From Pictodentalium vernedei (Eukaryota; Mollusca; Scaphopoda; Dentaliida; Dentaliidae): 64,000 nt of DNA. The stretch lies in the NCBI GenBank assembly GCA_031216915.1, contig CM062294.1, forward strand, positions 26,722,985 to 26,786,984. The letters run 5' to 3'. Made by a program: the position numbers and the translations under genes. Positions 22,601-34,568 of this stretch are shown one piece after another (within the stretch, counting starts at the first letter, position 1; every line of letters begins with the position of its first letter). The notes below the pieces were generated by a model that saw only the letters and a list, made by a program, of their open reading frames with translations, searched no databases and was not told the DNA's origin.

Positions 22601-24063
22601 TTAATAGTACTAAGGGCCAGCAAGAGACCTATAGGGATATGAACAGCCTATATAGTATCCTCAGATAAGTATCCTATAAAGGTATCCTCGATAGGTATCC
22701 TCGAATAATACAATACCAGGCCATGGGTATCCTCAAATACCGAGATGAGGCTAAGAGTCGTAGTAAATTATGCCTCATTGAGGGATTTGTAATGGTCCTC
22801 ATGACCTCAAAATTCAATGAGGCTATGAGGGATAATAAATGAGGATTCATTGAGGGCTTTTACATAGCCCTCATGGCCTCATACGACAAAAAGGGATTCC
22901 ACGGGCGTTTTCCAAAATGGGATTCCATAGGATATACCTGTTAAATACTGAAATGAGGATAAGAGTCGTAGTAAATTATACCTCATTGAGGGATTTTTCA
23001 AGGTCCTCATAACCTCAAAATTCAATGAGGGTATGAGGGATAATAAATGAGGACTCGTTGAGGGCTTTTACATAGCCCTCATGGCCTCATACGACAAAAA
23101 TAGGGATTCCATAGCCACAGGTGTTTTGCAAAAAATGGGATTCCATGGGATATGGCCATTGATATAGGTTTTTATTATACAGAAGGGAGATAACTCTGCA
23201 TACAGATTATGGGAAATCAAGCAATCTAATTGGTTAATTATAATTTATATAAATGATCTAGATAAATGAAACAACAAGAGTACTTAGAATAGGGGCAGAA
23301 CTAACAAGAATAGACCAGAAATTGCTAAATATAGCAATAATAAGGTAAACTGTTCCAAATAATAGGCTCTTCTACGCTACTGGAGTATACTCTAGAACAA
23401 AGGAACATGGCCAGATAGACGTAAACTATTGCATATATAGATAGAAGCAGAGAATTCTGGGTAAATTTGTCCTATAGCACTACGTGCTATTCTTAATAGG
23501 GAAAAATGTCATGGGATAAGGATCCAAAAAGGGATTCTGGGAGAATTCTAAGCCAGAACATTACTCCTGTTCAATCGAATGCACTCCTTGTACCCCTAAG
23601 TACTATAGCACTACGTGCTAAGCCGATAAAATGGGGAAATAAAGTCAATTTCGGTGATTTCGGGTGGATTTTGGTGATTTGGAGGGATTGTCGGGTTGTT
23701 TGTTGTAATCAGATTTACTCCGATTCAATCGAACATACCCCTAAAACATACCCCTGTCCTATTGTTGGCCTTAGGTAACATAGCAATCACGTGCTACCAT
23801 AGAAACCAAGATGGCGGCTTCCAGTATACAAAATGGACGACGGAAGCTCGTATCACCCTAACAACACGCGCTGCGCATGTGCACTAACAACACGTATCAC
23901 TATGGAGGTGACGTCACAACATGGCCGCTCACGCGGGTTACCATGACAACCAAACATGGTGCAACTAGGTCACGTGACTATGACGTCACATGAGATCATC
24001 CATGAGATCATCCAACCTAGGCCCCAAAACCACATTACATACTACTGTTGGGTAAAGGGTTAA
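19698..24063. mobile_element. GGAACGAGCTCG-family MITE split by the giant foldback
   Basis: The left part (19698-19937) starts 'ttaaccctttacctaacatg', has the central palindrome of the family, and reaches 'ggccgttacgttggg'. The final piece 'gttgggtaaagggttaa' is found at 24047-24063. The uninterrupted order 'cgttacgttgggtaaagggt' is seen in the intact copy at 53890-53911. So the 4.1-kb element inserted here, duplicating GTTGGG. Confidence 0.85.
19938..24046. mobile_element. Giant foldback element, 4.1 kb, arms about 1.9 kb
   Basis: The left end AGTAGTATGTAATGTGGTTT and right end AAACCACATTACATACTACT are exact inverses. Complementarity continues with few differences to about 21829 on the left and 22158 on the right, leaving a spacer of about 330 bases. 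GTTGGG flanks both ends (19932-19937, 24047-24052). The arms contain runs of 'ctcaatgag' phrases and a segment ('atttatataaattataatta') that recurs a third time in the spacer near 21930-22040. No ORF of note is present, so it must be mobilised in trans, if at all. Diverged single-arm relatives are at 4790-7300 and 50130-50480. Confidence 0.9.
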
Positions 24064-24659
24064 AGTGTAGAATTCTTTAACATTTTAGTAATTTGCCCGT
24101 AGAAGCACGATTCGAGCACCACATTTGATTAGCAAAGCTGCTTGATGTTGCCTAGTCTAAACCCAAACACCTTTCTTGCTCTCGTGTCATTTATCTAATT
24201 CTTACAGTTTTAACACTAAGAGGACTATCATAGTCCGGCCGCCATGTCACGGATGCGTGTTTTGGCGTATACAGTTTTTTTCTCTGTGGATTCTGGTAGA
24301 GTGGGATATACTTGTGAAGAATTAATCGCTGGCCATTTGTCAGCCTTGAGCAATTTGAGAAATTTGGGTTAAAAAGATGGCCGCCAAATGGCCGCCGTGA
24401 ATATAGACCGCCAAACAAATTATTTTTCGAATATTTTGAACCAATGGGTAATGCACGGTAAGTATCTTTAATTTCAAGTACCAACGAGAAAAAATTGAAT
24501 CCAAAATGGTAGCCAAAATGTCGACAAAATAGGCGAAAAAGTCGTTTTGAGATCATACTTAACACAACACTCAAACAGAAGCTAACTTCTGACAGCAATA
24601 TGTAGCATTACATTGATATCTTTCGTTTTCCGAAGACAAGAAGTAGTACTGCAGTATTG
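24064..24659. other. Unassigned flank of the decayed CXC-nuclease copy
   Basis: This could be the 3' flank of the decayed copy, but no terminal inverted repeat matching 38618 was seen. The 135-codon frame at 24191-24598 (minus) has no recognisable domain. It contains repeated 'tggccgcc' motifs near 24375-24400. Confidence 0.35.
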
Positions 24660-27600
24660 CTACAAATTGCAGTCAGAGTTGTAGAAATGTTGTTGAAATG
24701 TACATGAATATGCAGCCCAATTGCTGAAACCATATACTGAACTACGTGGTGTATCTACATCTGCTTCGTTCAACTGAGCTGCTCTGCCATCTGTCCTTGA
24801 ATGCGTTTGTTCATTACAACACTCAATTGTTGCAGTACAAGCACAAAAAATTGTGCATGCCAATCGAGAAGAGCTACACCCACACCTGTTAGTTTTGCAA
24901 GGCTGTGCACTCAAACAGGAACACCGAACTATGCGCAAAACCAGTACACCAGTTGGAAGAGTCACGGGTGATGACGTTTTTGAAATTTCATCCTTGATGA
25001 AACCGCAATTTGTAGCATCCAGTGTGGGGGGACGAGGTCTAAAGCGTGTTTCCAAATGCATACTTGGAAAAGTGCGCGTTTGATGTTCTCTGTGAATGCT
25101 TCGGTGGTTGGAGGTAGGCTACACAGACTGGGAACTTTGGTAGCGCCCTTCTTCCCTATCTTCGATGTCCAAACACCAATTCGCGCTTTAGACATGGTGC
25201 TCGTATCTTTGCAACCATAACATGAACACATGATTTGAGTAGCTTGGTTAAGTACCTCAGACCACGGGGCATTAACGCCACCAACGGAGGCTAGTGAGTT
25301 TTCGACGCATTTTAATACTTTTAACATGCGATCTTTGCCAATTCCAAAACAGCATCCAACTGTGTCGCATCCAGAGATGGCACGAGCCGCAAGCAAGTCT
25401 GGAATAACACCTCTATGCTTCTCAACAGTTGCTGCAATATCAACAACCGATTTTCCTTTTATGGGAGATTCCATGAAGATATTGCATTCCAAATTTTGGT
25501 CCAGATAGTGATGCAGAAGCAACGTGTATACATCAGTGTCGTCTGCAAGAACTATGGCATTGTCATTGCCAGATGCAGTCTGAAGAGCTTGTTGTACAAT
25601 ATTGTTATCAGAGTCTTCATGCCCAGTTGCCCTGCCATGCCTATCAGTAACTACACCCTTGTTTATTCAATTGGAGCAGCGTTTTGGCCAGTTACAAACA
25701 ACGCATGTTGCCTGGTGTCATCAACAGCGACTTGTTTGTCACATAATAATGTCAATGAACTGTTTCTTATTTTCAGTTACAGCCAGAACCCATTTCTGAG
25801 ATGGTAGTGGTGACTCAACGTAAATTTCCTGCAACAAGCCTCGCCACTTTTCTTAGCTCAGGTGTGGTACACTTCGTACTGAAATCTTTGCACCTGTCAA
25901 ATACAAGGTAGGTGTCTGCAGACAAGAGTCTCTGCTTCACTTGTTCCTGAAATTTCTTAACATAATCTTTTACTGTTGGGGGACATAATTTGCTGGGAGC
26001 AGGCCAATGTGGTAGCCACAGTAGCGCACATCCAACTATTATTGTGCAAGATGACGCATTTCTCTTTGATGTCTTTACAGATGAAATCATAACTGCAGTT
26101 TCTGATTTGAGATCGGACTTTGATTTTGATATTCGCATATCACCATTCTCATTGAAAACAGCTGTCGGAATTGGGGACAGTTCATATGATAATATGTCAT
26201 TTATACTAACGTCTCTTGAGCTAGCTTCAAGTCCCATTACTCGTGAATAAATAAGATTGTTGTTGTCCCCAACTTGACTGACTTTTTCGTAACTGCTATT
26301 CTTTCAACGGGCATTGGTATCTTATCATAACACCCACTCGGGAGTTTGTTCCCAGAATCATTCAATGTTTGCCGGCCAAGTGATATGGTCATGTCCAAAT
26401 TTACATTTTTGGTAGCAGTCTCACCACTGACTACGTTTACTATTGCATCAGGGTATTGTGTGGATCCAGTGGGTGTATGGCCGTTGCACGTTTGTTCCTG
26501 ATACCCTCACCATCTGCGTGATCGGCAGTAATTCTCGCCTTCATCTCCTCTTTGTATTCCAGCAATGCCCGAGCCGTGACATCGGACTCTCTCAACTGAG
26601 CGACACCATTAATAAGTAACGCATGGATATTGTTTCAATGAACATATCGCTCCATATGCCGTTCCAAACGCCATCAACGTGTCTCATTACATGATACCCT
26701 TTCAAAAAGTGCTATAAAACTTCTGGTGGTACTGTTTACATATCTCTCAAGTATTATAAGCCGTACCTAGCATAGTTCACGTAACCCGATGCAAAGAAAT
26801 ATGGCAACATTTGTTTCACCGCTACCAAGTGTAATGGACAGTCGCCTTCTCGCTCAGCTCTAATGTACATCATCATGATAAAGCGGGCCTTATAAAGCAG
26901 TCCACCCATGCCCTGTAAGTCTTGCTGCGTTCAGACAAGTCCTCTAATGTCTCATTCAAATCTTCAGGACAGACAACGTTCTCCCGAGCTAAGATGTCTC
27001 TCGGCAACTCTTCAGTCAACAACCGGAATGCACGTACGTTCATGGGAAATTTCTTGCCAGACAACATCTTAGACACACCACCGAATACTGACAAGAGAAT
27101 TTCTGATAACCCTGTACTGTCCACCAATGTGCCGACTGCACCGACAAAGCTCATAAGCACATGCATGCCTCCTAACCGGGGTATTTTGGTTTTGAATTTA
27201 TCTGGATCAGACCAAAGATCATCCAATGCCACTTTATACAGCTGCTGGTCAGCAGTGAATAGCATGAACTTCTGTCCAGTCAACTTAGTTAGACGCAGCT
27301 TAGTTAACATGGCGGTGGAAATTGTTTCCTGATCAGTTAGGGGCATGTCAATCAATGGTTAATATACTGCCTTCGTCGCCGGTTGTGGGGACTGACCACT
27401 CTGGCGAGATAATCTGATATTGTAACCGTTAAACTCCGGACAGTCAGCATGTTTTATGACGTCTTTCAGAAAACCAAAATCACTTTCCAATGCCCTTCGA
27501 TCTGCAATAATAGCCATGCGTGCCAAGACCTCGAGCTGAGGTCCGTCATTTCGAATACAATGAGCGGGAATGTTGAGCTTTGTAGATCCCTCAAACATGG

Positions 27601-27661
27601 GTGCTTCAACATTGTAACCATTGGGTTTAGACATATCATGTCTACTAACTCTCGGTATCAT
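24660..27661 (-). pseudogene. Decayed second copy of the CXC-nuclease transposon protein
   Basis: Successive minus-strand fragments follow the order of the intact protein at 39338-41950. The N-terminal block has 'LGGMHVLMSFVGAVG' (intact copy: LGGFHMIMSYLGAIG). Next come 'YIRAEREGDCPLHL' and 'GVWNGIWSD'. Nuclease blocks follow: 'LVFDRCKDFSTK', 'ADDTDVYTLLL' and 'ISGCDTVGC'. Last is a CXC cluster (CSCLSAQPCKTNRCGC) near 24880-24920. An in-frame TAA at 27359-27361 separates the first 100 codons from the next block, and frame changes near 26870 and 25060 plus further stops break the rest. The fragments reach upstream of the intact copy's ATG, showing that the family protein has more N-terminal sequence. 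The sequence is clearly diverged, so this is a different subfamily rather than a recent duplicate. It is non-functional as it stands. Confidence 0.85.
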
Positions 27662-27680
27662 TCAGGCTTGTCATTTTGAG

Positions 27681-27699
27681 GGGGGGGGGGGGGGGGGGG
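27681..27699. repeat. Poly-G tract
   Basis: About 19 consecutive G. One of many G/C homopolymers in the window (see also 14031, 16146, 33091, 37843, 45753, 51467). Length in the assembly may be unreliable. Confidence 0.9.
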
Positions 27700-27965
27700 T
27701 CGCCCCGGGCCGTAGTCGCCCGCCTTAGTTCAAAATTCCGTGGACGCTAAACGTCCGCCTAACCCCGATTTCTGCGGCCCATTAATTCAGTCGAAGGCAC
27801 CTCAAAATCGGCCGCCTCAAACGGCAATTTTCGCGGATTGAAGGAGGTACATGCAACAAAAGCGCAATTTGTGAAGTTTGTAGTGTGTCGTCACCCAGAG
27901 ACAGTAAGTAACTTTCCAAATACACATTACGTGATGACGTACATCATAATTACACAAACCACGTA

Positions 27966-28212
27966 CAGTACCTGGAGAGTGTATTATCACTAAATCACCC
28001 ACAGAGTGCCCGATTCCACCCACGCAATAATTGCAAATAAGTTGCAAAGCATAACAAGCACATGCAAAGTTTCAGCCAATGGACCTCCGGGTTAAACCCG
28101 GAGGTCCATTGGCTGAAACATTGCTTGTGTTTTTTGTCCATATATATAACATTTGAAAGTTATAGTTTGGGTGATAACTTCACCCCGTGGGTGATTTACT
28201 TACAATCCACTG
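27966..28212. mobile_element. TA-flanked MITE (CAGTACGTGGAGAG family), right end eroded
   Basis: The left end CAGTACCTGGAGAGTGTATT follows TA. 'actaaatcaccc' is on the left and 'gggtgatttac' on the right. The centre is 'ccaatggacctccgggttaa' with its complement. The terminal bases at the right are shortened (ccactgta). Confidence 0.75.
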
Positions 28213-28394
28213 TACTTTAAAATGATATTAGTTGGCTACCCAGCTGGCTGTAACAAAACGGCCCCCGCAAATCATAAATGACCCTCTTGGGGTCATTGTA
28301 TGTGAACCCAAAATGGCCCTTCTGTGTTGATTTGAGGCGAACCATAATGACCCTGTTGCAATTTTCACAATGACAAACCTCAAACCTGTAATAT
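28213..28394. other. Unassigned spacer
   Basis: Contains repeated 'aatgaccct' motifs (28280-28360). No coding sense was found. Confidence 0.4.
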
Positions 28395-28870
28395 CAATGT
28401 TACGTTCGTGTTAAATGTTCCGCGTTCTTTACCACGACTAAGACCACGTCAGTTTCTTTGATGACCACTAGTTTGATATGCTGCTTCGTGTTCTCTTGCA
28501 AAAACGGGTTCACTTATTGCAGATGGTGTGCTTTCTTTATTTTCTGATGTAGAATGATTACCAACTATTTTCCACACTTGGCCTTTATATTATCATAAGT
28601 CAAGTTACCAACTGCTGCACGTGCTAATTTCCCATTATCTTTAGAAACATTAACAGCATCCAGAAGAAAACATCGAGCTCCTTCAGGGGGTATCAGGTCA
28701 AACTGTTGCAACATATGGTACAGATACTTAAATCACTCTATTAAGTCAGTGATACTCGCTCCAGATGATTGTCGATAATAATAAAATTCCTTGAAAGTTC
28801 AATACGCCCGATTATTATGATCTTTTATACACAAAGGTGAATCAAGTTTATCAATGATCTTCTGTACGCA
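28395..28870 (-). pseudogene. Gag-like retroelement fossil
   Basis: One minus-strand frame reads KIIDKLDSPL, a stop, FKEFYYYRQSSGASITDLIE, a stop, then YLYHMLQQFDLIPPEGARCF, LLDAVNVSKDNGKLARAAVG and NLTYDNIKAK to a stop at 28565-28567. A shifted frame continues as EHEAAYQTSGHQRN, a stop, and RGLSRGKERG. The order 'F..F......S.TD.I..F....L......IP....CF.LL.A......LA.A....LTY..I' followed by an Arg/Gly-rich tail is typical of capsid-like Gag proteins in invertebrate retroelements. It is by-eye family recognition. Three or more stops and a frameshift show that it is dead. It abuts the minisatellite at 28891, which may have grown over its upstream part. Confidence 0.55.
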
Positions 28871-28890
28871 ATAGCCGCACTATCTTCTTT

Positions 28891-31800
28891 GGTGTTAGTT
28901 CCAGAACACACTTACGGGTTCGTTTAATGGAGAGCTGGTACCTGTCTGAGGTCAGTTCCTGAACACACTCACGGGTTCTTTAAATGAAGAGCCATTAGCT
29001 GTCTGATGTTAGTTCCTGAACACACTCACGGGTTCGTTAAATGGAGAGCCGGTACCTGTCTGATGTTAGTTCCTGAACACACTCACGGGTTCGTTAAATG
29101 GAGAACCTGCACCTGTCTCATGTCAGTTCCTGAACACACTCACAGGTTCTTTAAATGAATAGCCGGTAACTGTCTGGTTTTAGTTCCCGAACACACTCGC
29201 GGGTTCGTTAAATGAAGAGCCAGTACCTTCTGAGGTTAGTTCCTGAACACACTCCCGAATTCGTTAAATGGAGAGCCGGTACCTGTCTGATGTTAGTTCC
29301 TGAACACACTCACGGGTTCGTTAAATGGAGAGCCAGTACCTGTCTGATGTTACTTCCTGAACACACTCACGGGTTCGTTAAATGGAGAGCCAGTACCTGT
29401 CTGGTAATAGTTCCTGAACACACTCTCGAGTTCGTTAAATGGAGAGTCGGTACCTGTCTGGTTTTATTTTCTAACACACTCACGGGTTCGTTAAATGGAG
29501 AGTCGGTATCTGTCTGGTTTTATTTTTTAACACACTCACGGGTTCGTTAAATGGAGAACCGGTACCTGTTTGGTGTTAATTCCCGAGCACACTCCCGGAT
29601 TCGTTAAATGGAGAGCTGGTACCTGTCTGGTGTTAGTTCCTGAACACACTCGCGGGTTCGTTAAATGGAGAGCCGGCACCTGCCTGGTGTTAGTTCCTGA
29701 ACACATTCACAGGTTCGTTAACTGGTAGAGTGCTAAATTATTTTTGGTCCTTAAAATTGGTTTGTGCATCTTTGCTTTGTAACAATTTATGGGAGAGTGC
29801 CAGTGGGCACTCTCCCATAAATTGTAAGAAGGCAAATCCTAACAGATGAAATAATATCACTTCAAAGATAATACGAAGCACATCCACAGGATATGAAGCC
29901 TTTAAATTACGATACCGGCACTTCAAAATAAATCTCAAATATGGGCTTCCAGCACTCTACCAGTTAAACGGAGAGCCTGTATCTTCCTGATGTTAGTTCC
30001 TGAACACACTCACGTTTCGTTAAATGGAGAGTCGGTACCTGTCTCGTTTTATTTTCTAACACACTCACGGGTTCGTTAAATGCAGAGCCGGTACCTGTCT
30101 GGTTCTAGTTTCCGAACACATTCACGTGTTCGTAAAATGGAGAGTCGGTACCTGCCTGGTCTTATTTTCTAACACACCCACGGGTTCGTTAAATGGGGAG
30201 CCGGCACCTGTCTGGTTTTAGTTCCAAAGCACATTCACGGGTTCGTTAAATGGAGAGCCTGTACCTGTCTGGTTTTAGTTCCCGAACACACTCACGGGTT
30301 CGTTAAATGGAGAGCCGGTACCTGCCAGGCTTTATTTTCTAACAAACTCACGGGTTCGTTAAATGGATAGCCTGTAACTGTCCGATGTTAGTTCCTGAAC
30401 ACGCTCACGGGTTCGTTAAATGGAGAGCCAGTACCTGTCTGGTGTTAGTTCCTGAACACACTCACGGGTTCGTTAAATGGAGAGCCGGTACCTGTCTGAT
30501 TTTATTTTCTAACACACTCATGGGTTCGTTAAATGGAGAGCCAGTAGTCCCAGGTCCTGTCTGGTGTCAGTTCCTGAACACACTCACGGGTTCGTTAAAT
30601 GGAGAGCCGGTACCTGCCAGGCTTTATTTTCTAACAAACTCACGGGTTCGTTAAATGGAGAGCCAGTACCTATCTGGTGTTAGTTCCTGAACACAATCAC
30701 GGGTTCGTTAAATGGAGAGCCGGTACCTGTCTGATTTTATTTTCTAACACACTCATGGGTTCGTTAAATGGAGAGCCAGTAGTCCCAGGTCCTGTCTGGT
30801 GTCAGTTCCTGAACACACTCACGGGTTCGTTAAATGGAGAGCCGGTACCTGCCAGGCTTTATTTTCTAACAAACTCACGGGTTCGTTAAATGGAGAGCCA
30901 GTACCTGTCTGGTGTTAGTTCCTGAACAAACTCACGGGTTCGTTAAATGGAGAGCCGGTACCTGTCTGATTTTATTTTCTAACACACTCATGGGTTCGTT
31001 AAATGGAGAGCCAGTAGTCCCAGGTCCTGTCTGGTGTCAGTTCCTGAACACACTCATGGGTTCGTTAAATGGAGAGCCGGTACATGTCTGGTGTCAGTTT
31101 CTGAACACACTCACGGGTTCGTTAAATGGAGAGCCTGTACCTGTCTGATGCTACTTCCTGAACACACTCACGGGTTCGTTAAACGGAGAGCCGGTACATG
31201 CCTGGTTTTAGTTCCTGAACACACTCCCGCGTTCGTTAAATGGAGAGCCGGTACCTGTCTGCTTTTATTTTCTAACACACTCACGGGTTTGTTAAATGGA
31301 GAGCCAGTACATGTCTGGTGTCAGTTCCTGAACACACTCACGGGTTCGTTAAATGGAGCCGGTACCTGTCTGAGGTTAGTTCCTGAACACACTCACGGGT
31401 TCGTTAAATGGAGAGCATGTACCTGTCTGATGTTACTTCCTGAACACACTCACGGGTTCGTTAAATGGAAAGCCGGTACCTGTCTGGTGTCAGTTCCTGA
31501 ACACACTCACGGGTTCGTTAAATGGAGAGCCGGTGCATGTCTGGTGTCAGTTCCTGAACACACTCACGGGTTCGTTGAAGGAAGAACCGGTACCTGCCTG
31601 AAGTTAGTTCCTGAACACACTCACGGTTTCGTTAAATGGAGAGCTGATATCTGTGTGGTGTTAGTTCCTGAACACACTCACGTGTTCGTTAAATGGAGAG
31701 CCGGTAACTGTCTGGTTTTAGTTTCCGAACACACTCGCGGGTTCGTTAAATGGAGAACCGGTACCTGTCTGAGGTTAGTTCCTGAACACACTCACATGTT

Positions 31801-32874
31801 CGTTAAATGGAAAGCCGGTAACTGTCTGGCTTTAGTTTCCGAAAACACTCACGGGTTCGTTAAATGGAGAGCCGGTACCTGTCTGGCTTTATTTTCTAAC
31901 ACACTCACGGGTTCGTTAAATGGAGAGCCTTTAACTGTCTGATGTTAGTTCCTGAACACACTCACGGGTTCGTTAAATGGAGAGCCAGTACCTGTCTGGT
32001 GTTAGTTCCTGCACACAATCACGGGTTCGTTAAATGGAGAGCCGGTACCTGTCTGGCTTTATTTTCTAACACACTCATGGGTTCGTTAAATGGAGAGCCT
32101 GTAGCTGTCTGATGTTAGTTCGTGAACACACTCATGGGTTCGTTAAATGGAGAGCCAGTACCTGTCTGGTGTTAGTTCCTGAACACAATCACGGGTTCGT
32201 TAAATGGAGAGCCGGTACCTGTCTGATTTTATTTTCTAACACACTCATGGGTTCGTTAAATGGAGAGCCAGTAGTCCCAGGTCCTGTCTGGTGTCAGTTC
32301 CTGAACACACTCACGGGTTCGTTAAATGGAGAGCCGGTACCTGTCTGATTTTATTTTCTAACACACTCATGGGTTCGTTAAATGGAGAGCCAGTAGTCCC
32401 AGGTCCTGTCTGGTGTCAGTTCCTGAACACACTCTCGAGTTCGTTAAATGGAAAGCCAGTACCTGCCTGATGTTAGTTCCTGAACACACTCACGGGTTCG
32501 TTAAATGGAGAGCCGGTACCTATCTGGTGTTAGTTCCCGAACACACTCCCGGGTTGGTTAAATGGAGAGCTGATGTCTGTCTCGTTTTAGTTCCCAAACA
32601 CACCCACGGGTTCGTTAAATGGAGAGCCGGTACCAGTCTGTTGTTAGTTCCTGAGCACACTCACGGGTTCGTTAAATGGAGAGTCGGTACGTGTCTGGTG
32701 TTAGTACCCGAACACACTCAAGGGTTTGTTAAATGTTTAGCCGGTACAGGTCTGGTGTTAGTTCCTGAACATACTCACGGGTTCTTTTTCTGGAGAGCCG
32801 GTACCTGCCTGGTGTTAGTTTCCGAACATACTCACGGATTGGTTAAACGGAGAACCGGTACCTGTTCTTTGTTT
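28891..32874. repeat. Minisatellite, 57-bp unit, about 65 copies
   Basis: The unit is 'gttagttcctgaacacactc', 'acgggttcgttaaatggaga' and 'gccggtacctgtctggt'. A second unit type begins 'tttattttctaacacac'. A 235-bp higher-order unit marked by 'agtagtcccaggtcctgtct' occurs at 30543, 30778 and 31013, and again near 32271 and 32392. The unit equals 19 codons, which produces long open frames (up to 302 codons, repeating VPEHTHGFVKWRAGTCL) with no independent support. A MITE interrupts it at 29722-29963. Confidence 0.95.
29722..29963. mobile_element. TTAA MITE inside the minisatellite, 242 bp
   Basis: The termini CTGGTAGAGTGC and GCACTCTACCAG are exact inverses. TTAA lies at 29718-29721 and 29964-29967, while every array unit has a single 'gttcgttaaatgg'. 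The array therefore gives the empty site and proves a TTAA duplication. The internal hairpin is 'tgggagagtgccagtgggca' with complement. Relatives are at 44270-44509 (240 bp) and 15415-15620. Confidence 0.9.
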
Positions 32875-33188
32875 ATTGTGATCATGAACAACTGCCAAAT
32901 TTTAATATCGTTACACCATTCTACATGACTATTCCCGTCTCCCAAGACAAGGTGGGTTATTAAGTGATTAAAAAACAGTCGAAGTGCTTCTGTAGTTTTG
33001 TGACACGACTTTATAGGACACTGTCTTCAACTTGCTACCACTTGCGTTATTTCAATACAGTGGCGGCGCCAGAAATTTTTGTGTGTGTGTGGGGGGGGGG
33101 GGGGGGGCAACTAGGGGGGGGGGGCAGACTCCCATGAAAGGGGGCAAATACGTAAAGGATCATATCATTACTTTGTTATGAGGTAGTC

Positions 33189-33286
33189 CAAACTTGGACC
33201 CAAAGTCCGTAATATACTTTTTTGGTTTGGTACGTCCTGCGTACCAAACTAAAAAATTATATTACGGACTTTGGGTTCAAGTTTCG
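33189..33286. repeat. Hairpin, about 38-bp arms
   Basis: 'aaacttggacccaaagtccg' and 'taatatac' pair with 'ttatattacggactttgggt' and 'tcaagttt'. The loop region 'ttggtacgtcctgcgtaccaa' is itself palindromic. Confidence 0.75.
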
Positions 33287-33355
33287 ACTAAATGTAATGG
33301 TAATTAGCGGTCCTCTTTTCAAAAAATCCTGGATCCGCGCCTGGTGGGTCTGTGC

Positions 33356-33356
<1 letters not shown>

Positions 33357-33411
<55 letters not shown>
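33357..33411. repeat. (GA)n microsatellite
   Basis: About 27 AG/GA dinucleotides in a row. Confidence 0.95.
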
Positions 33412-33413
<2 letters not shown>

Positions 33414-33904
33414 CATAATGCCCGTCTGTCATAATGCGAAATCCATGAATTTTTTTAGACAAGGGATATGGATAGACATGCCTTTGTTGGCTCATAACTT
33501 AATTATAACTTATAAGTATCTGCATCCGAGTCTTTAAATCTCTACTGCCTGGATGTGTTCATCAGCTAGCCTGAGGCTTTGGGCTAAGTGTGTATGGGAA
33601 ATTATTGGGAATAAAAAAAGAGAGGGGTGTGTGTGTGTGTGAGAGAGAGTGACTGAATGTGTTTGTGCGTGAGGGTGGATGGAAATGCATGCGAGATGGT
33701 TGGGGGGGGGGGGGGCAACTGGGGGGGGGGGGGGGCAAAGCCTTCGTTTGGGGGGGGGGGGCAAGAATCTTCGCTTTACTGTTAAATTGGACTCGGTCAT
33801 CAGTGCTTTCTAAAATGAGCAACATGGATATAAACGATTGATTTCATCTCCACATTACGGCCACGATTAGCCATTGTGCAGAAATATGTGACGTTAAACA
33901 GAAA
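33412..33904. other. Unassigned, G-rich tracts
   Basis: G-runs at about 33700-33762 cause proline/glycine-rich frames on both strands. GT and GA runs lie at 33627-33650. Bases 33845-33904 ('acggccacgattagccattg', 'gacgttaaacagaaataaat') match a SINE 3' tail read forward, so a SINE tail remnant is likely at 33855-33968. Confidence 0.45.
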
Positions 33905-33967
<63 letters not shown>

Positions 33968-33968
33968 A
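33905..33968. repeat. (AAAT)n microsatellite, probably an expanded SINE tail
   Basis: About 16 AAAT units directly follow the SINE-tail-like 'gccattgtgcagaaatatgt' and 'gacgttaaac'. Confidence 0.85.
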
Positions 33969-34144
33969 TTGCTCTGGGCCCCTAACCAACATACATGTTC
34001 AAGCCCCTACTTCACTCCCGGTTTAACACCGATGATGTGTTACTTTTGGGCGAAGGGAATTAATGAAATACACCCGAGGTAGTGGGTAATCATACGGGGT
34101 GACTTTCAGAACCTGAACTTTCGCGACTCCCAATTTTCTACTTC

Positions 34145-34368
34145 CCTGTCGCCATTACTTTGTAGTCAGCTGAAAAAATATTATTTTTCGAAAAATTTCA
34201 ACACAACCATATCATGTGACCCCTCTTTGGAACGAGCTCGTCGAGCGCGTTCCAAAAAGGGGTCACATGATATGGTTTTGGTGAAATGTTTGGAAAAAAT
34301 TTGAAAAATGATATTTAAAATAATAAATTTTGAAATCGTCTCGGCGTTGGGTAAAGCGTTAAAGATGG
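34145..34368. mobile_element. GGAACGAGCTCG-family MITE, subfamily 2
   Basis: The inner arms 'accatatcatgtgacccctc' and complement surround 'ttggaacgagctcg'. The right end reads 'gttgggtaaagcgttaa'. The left end is shortened. It shares its arm type with 62747-62996. Confidence 0.7.
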
Positions 34369-34568
34369 GTGAAGTAAAATAAATAGACCCAGACGGTGTC
34401 ACCAATCTTTCCCTCCGAAACTCGCGGGCAAGACATCGGGTTGGAGGATGTTTGAACTGGAAGACAAGGCTGCAGAAAGCATTTCGAACATGGCGAGGTG
34501 GGGGTAGGGCACAGTCATAAAGAACCTCCACACACAAGTACAGTAATCATATCAAATAACGGAATCTT

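Noticed and set aside
19938..24046. Assembly artefact producing a false palindrome
   Set aside because: The arms differ at scattered sites, the spacer differs, and clean duplications of GTTGGG split a known MITE.
24191..24598. 135-codon open frame
   Set aside because: No recognisable motif. It overlaps the repetitive 'tggccgcc' stretch and is not continuous with the CXC fragments.
31034..31942. 302-codon frame repeating VPEHTHGFVKWRAGTCL
   Set aside because: It is the 57-bp minisatellite read through, in one of several such frames.
28891..32874. CRISPR-like array
   Set aside because: No repeat/spacer alternation. The whole 57-bp unit is repeated, and the sequence is eukaryotic.
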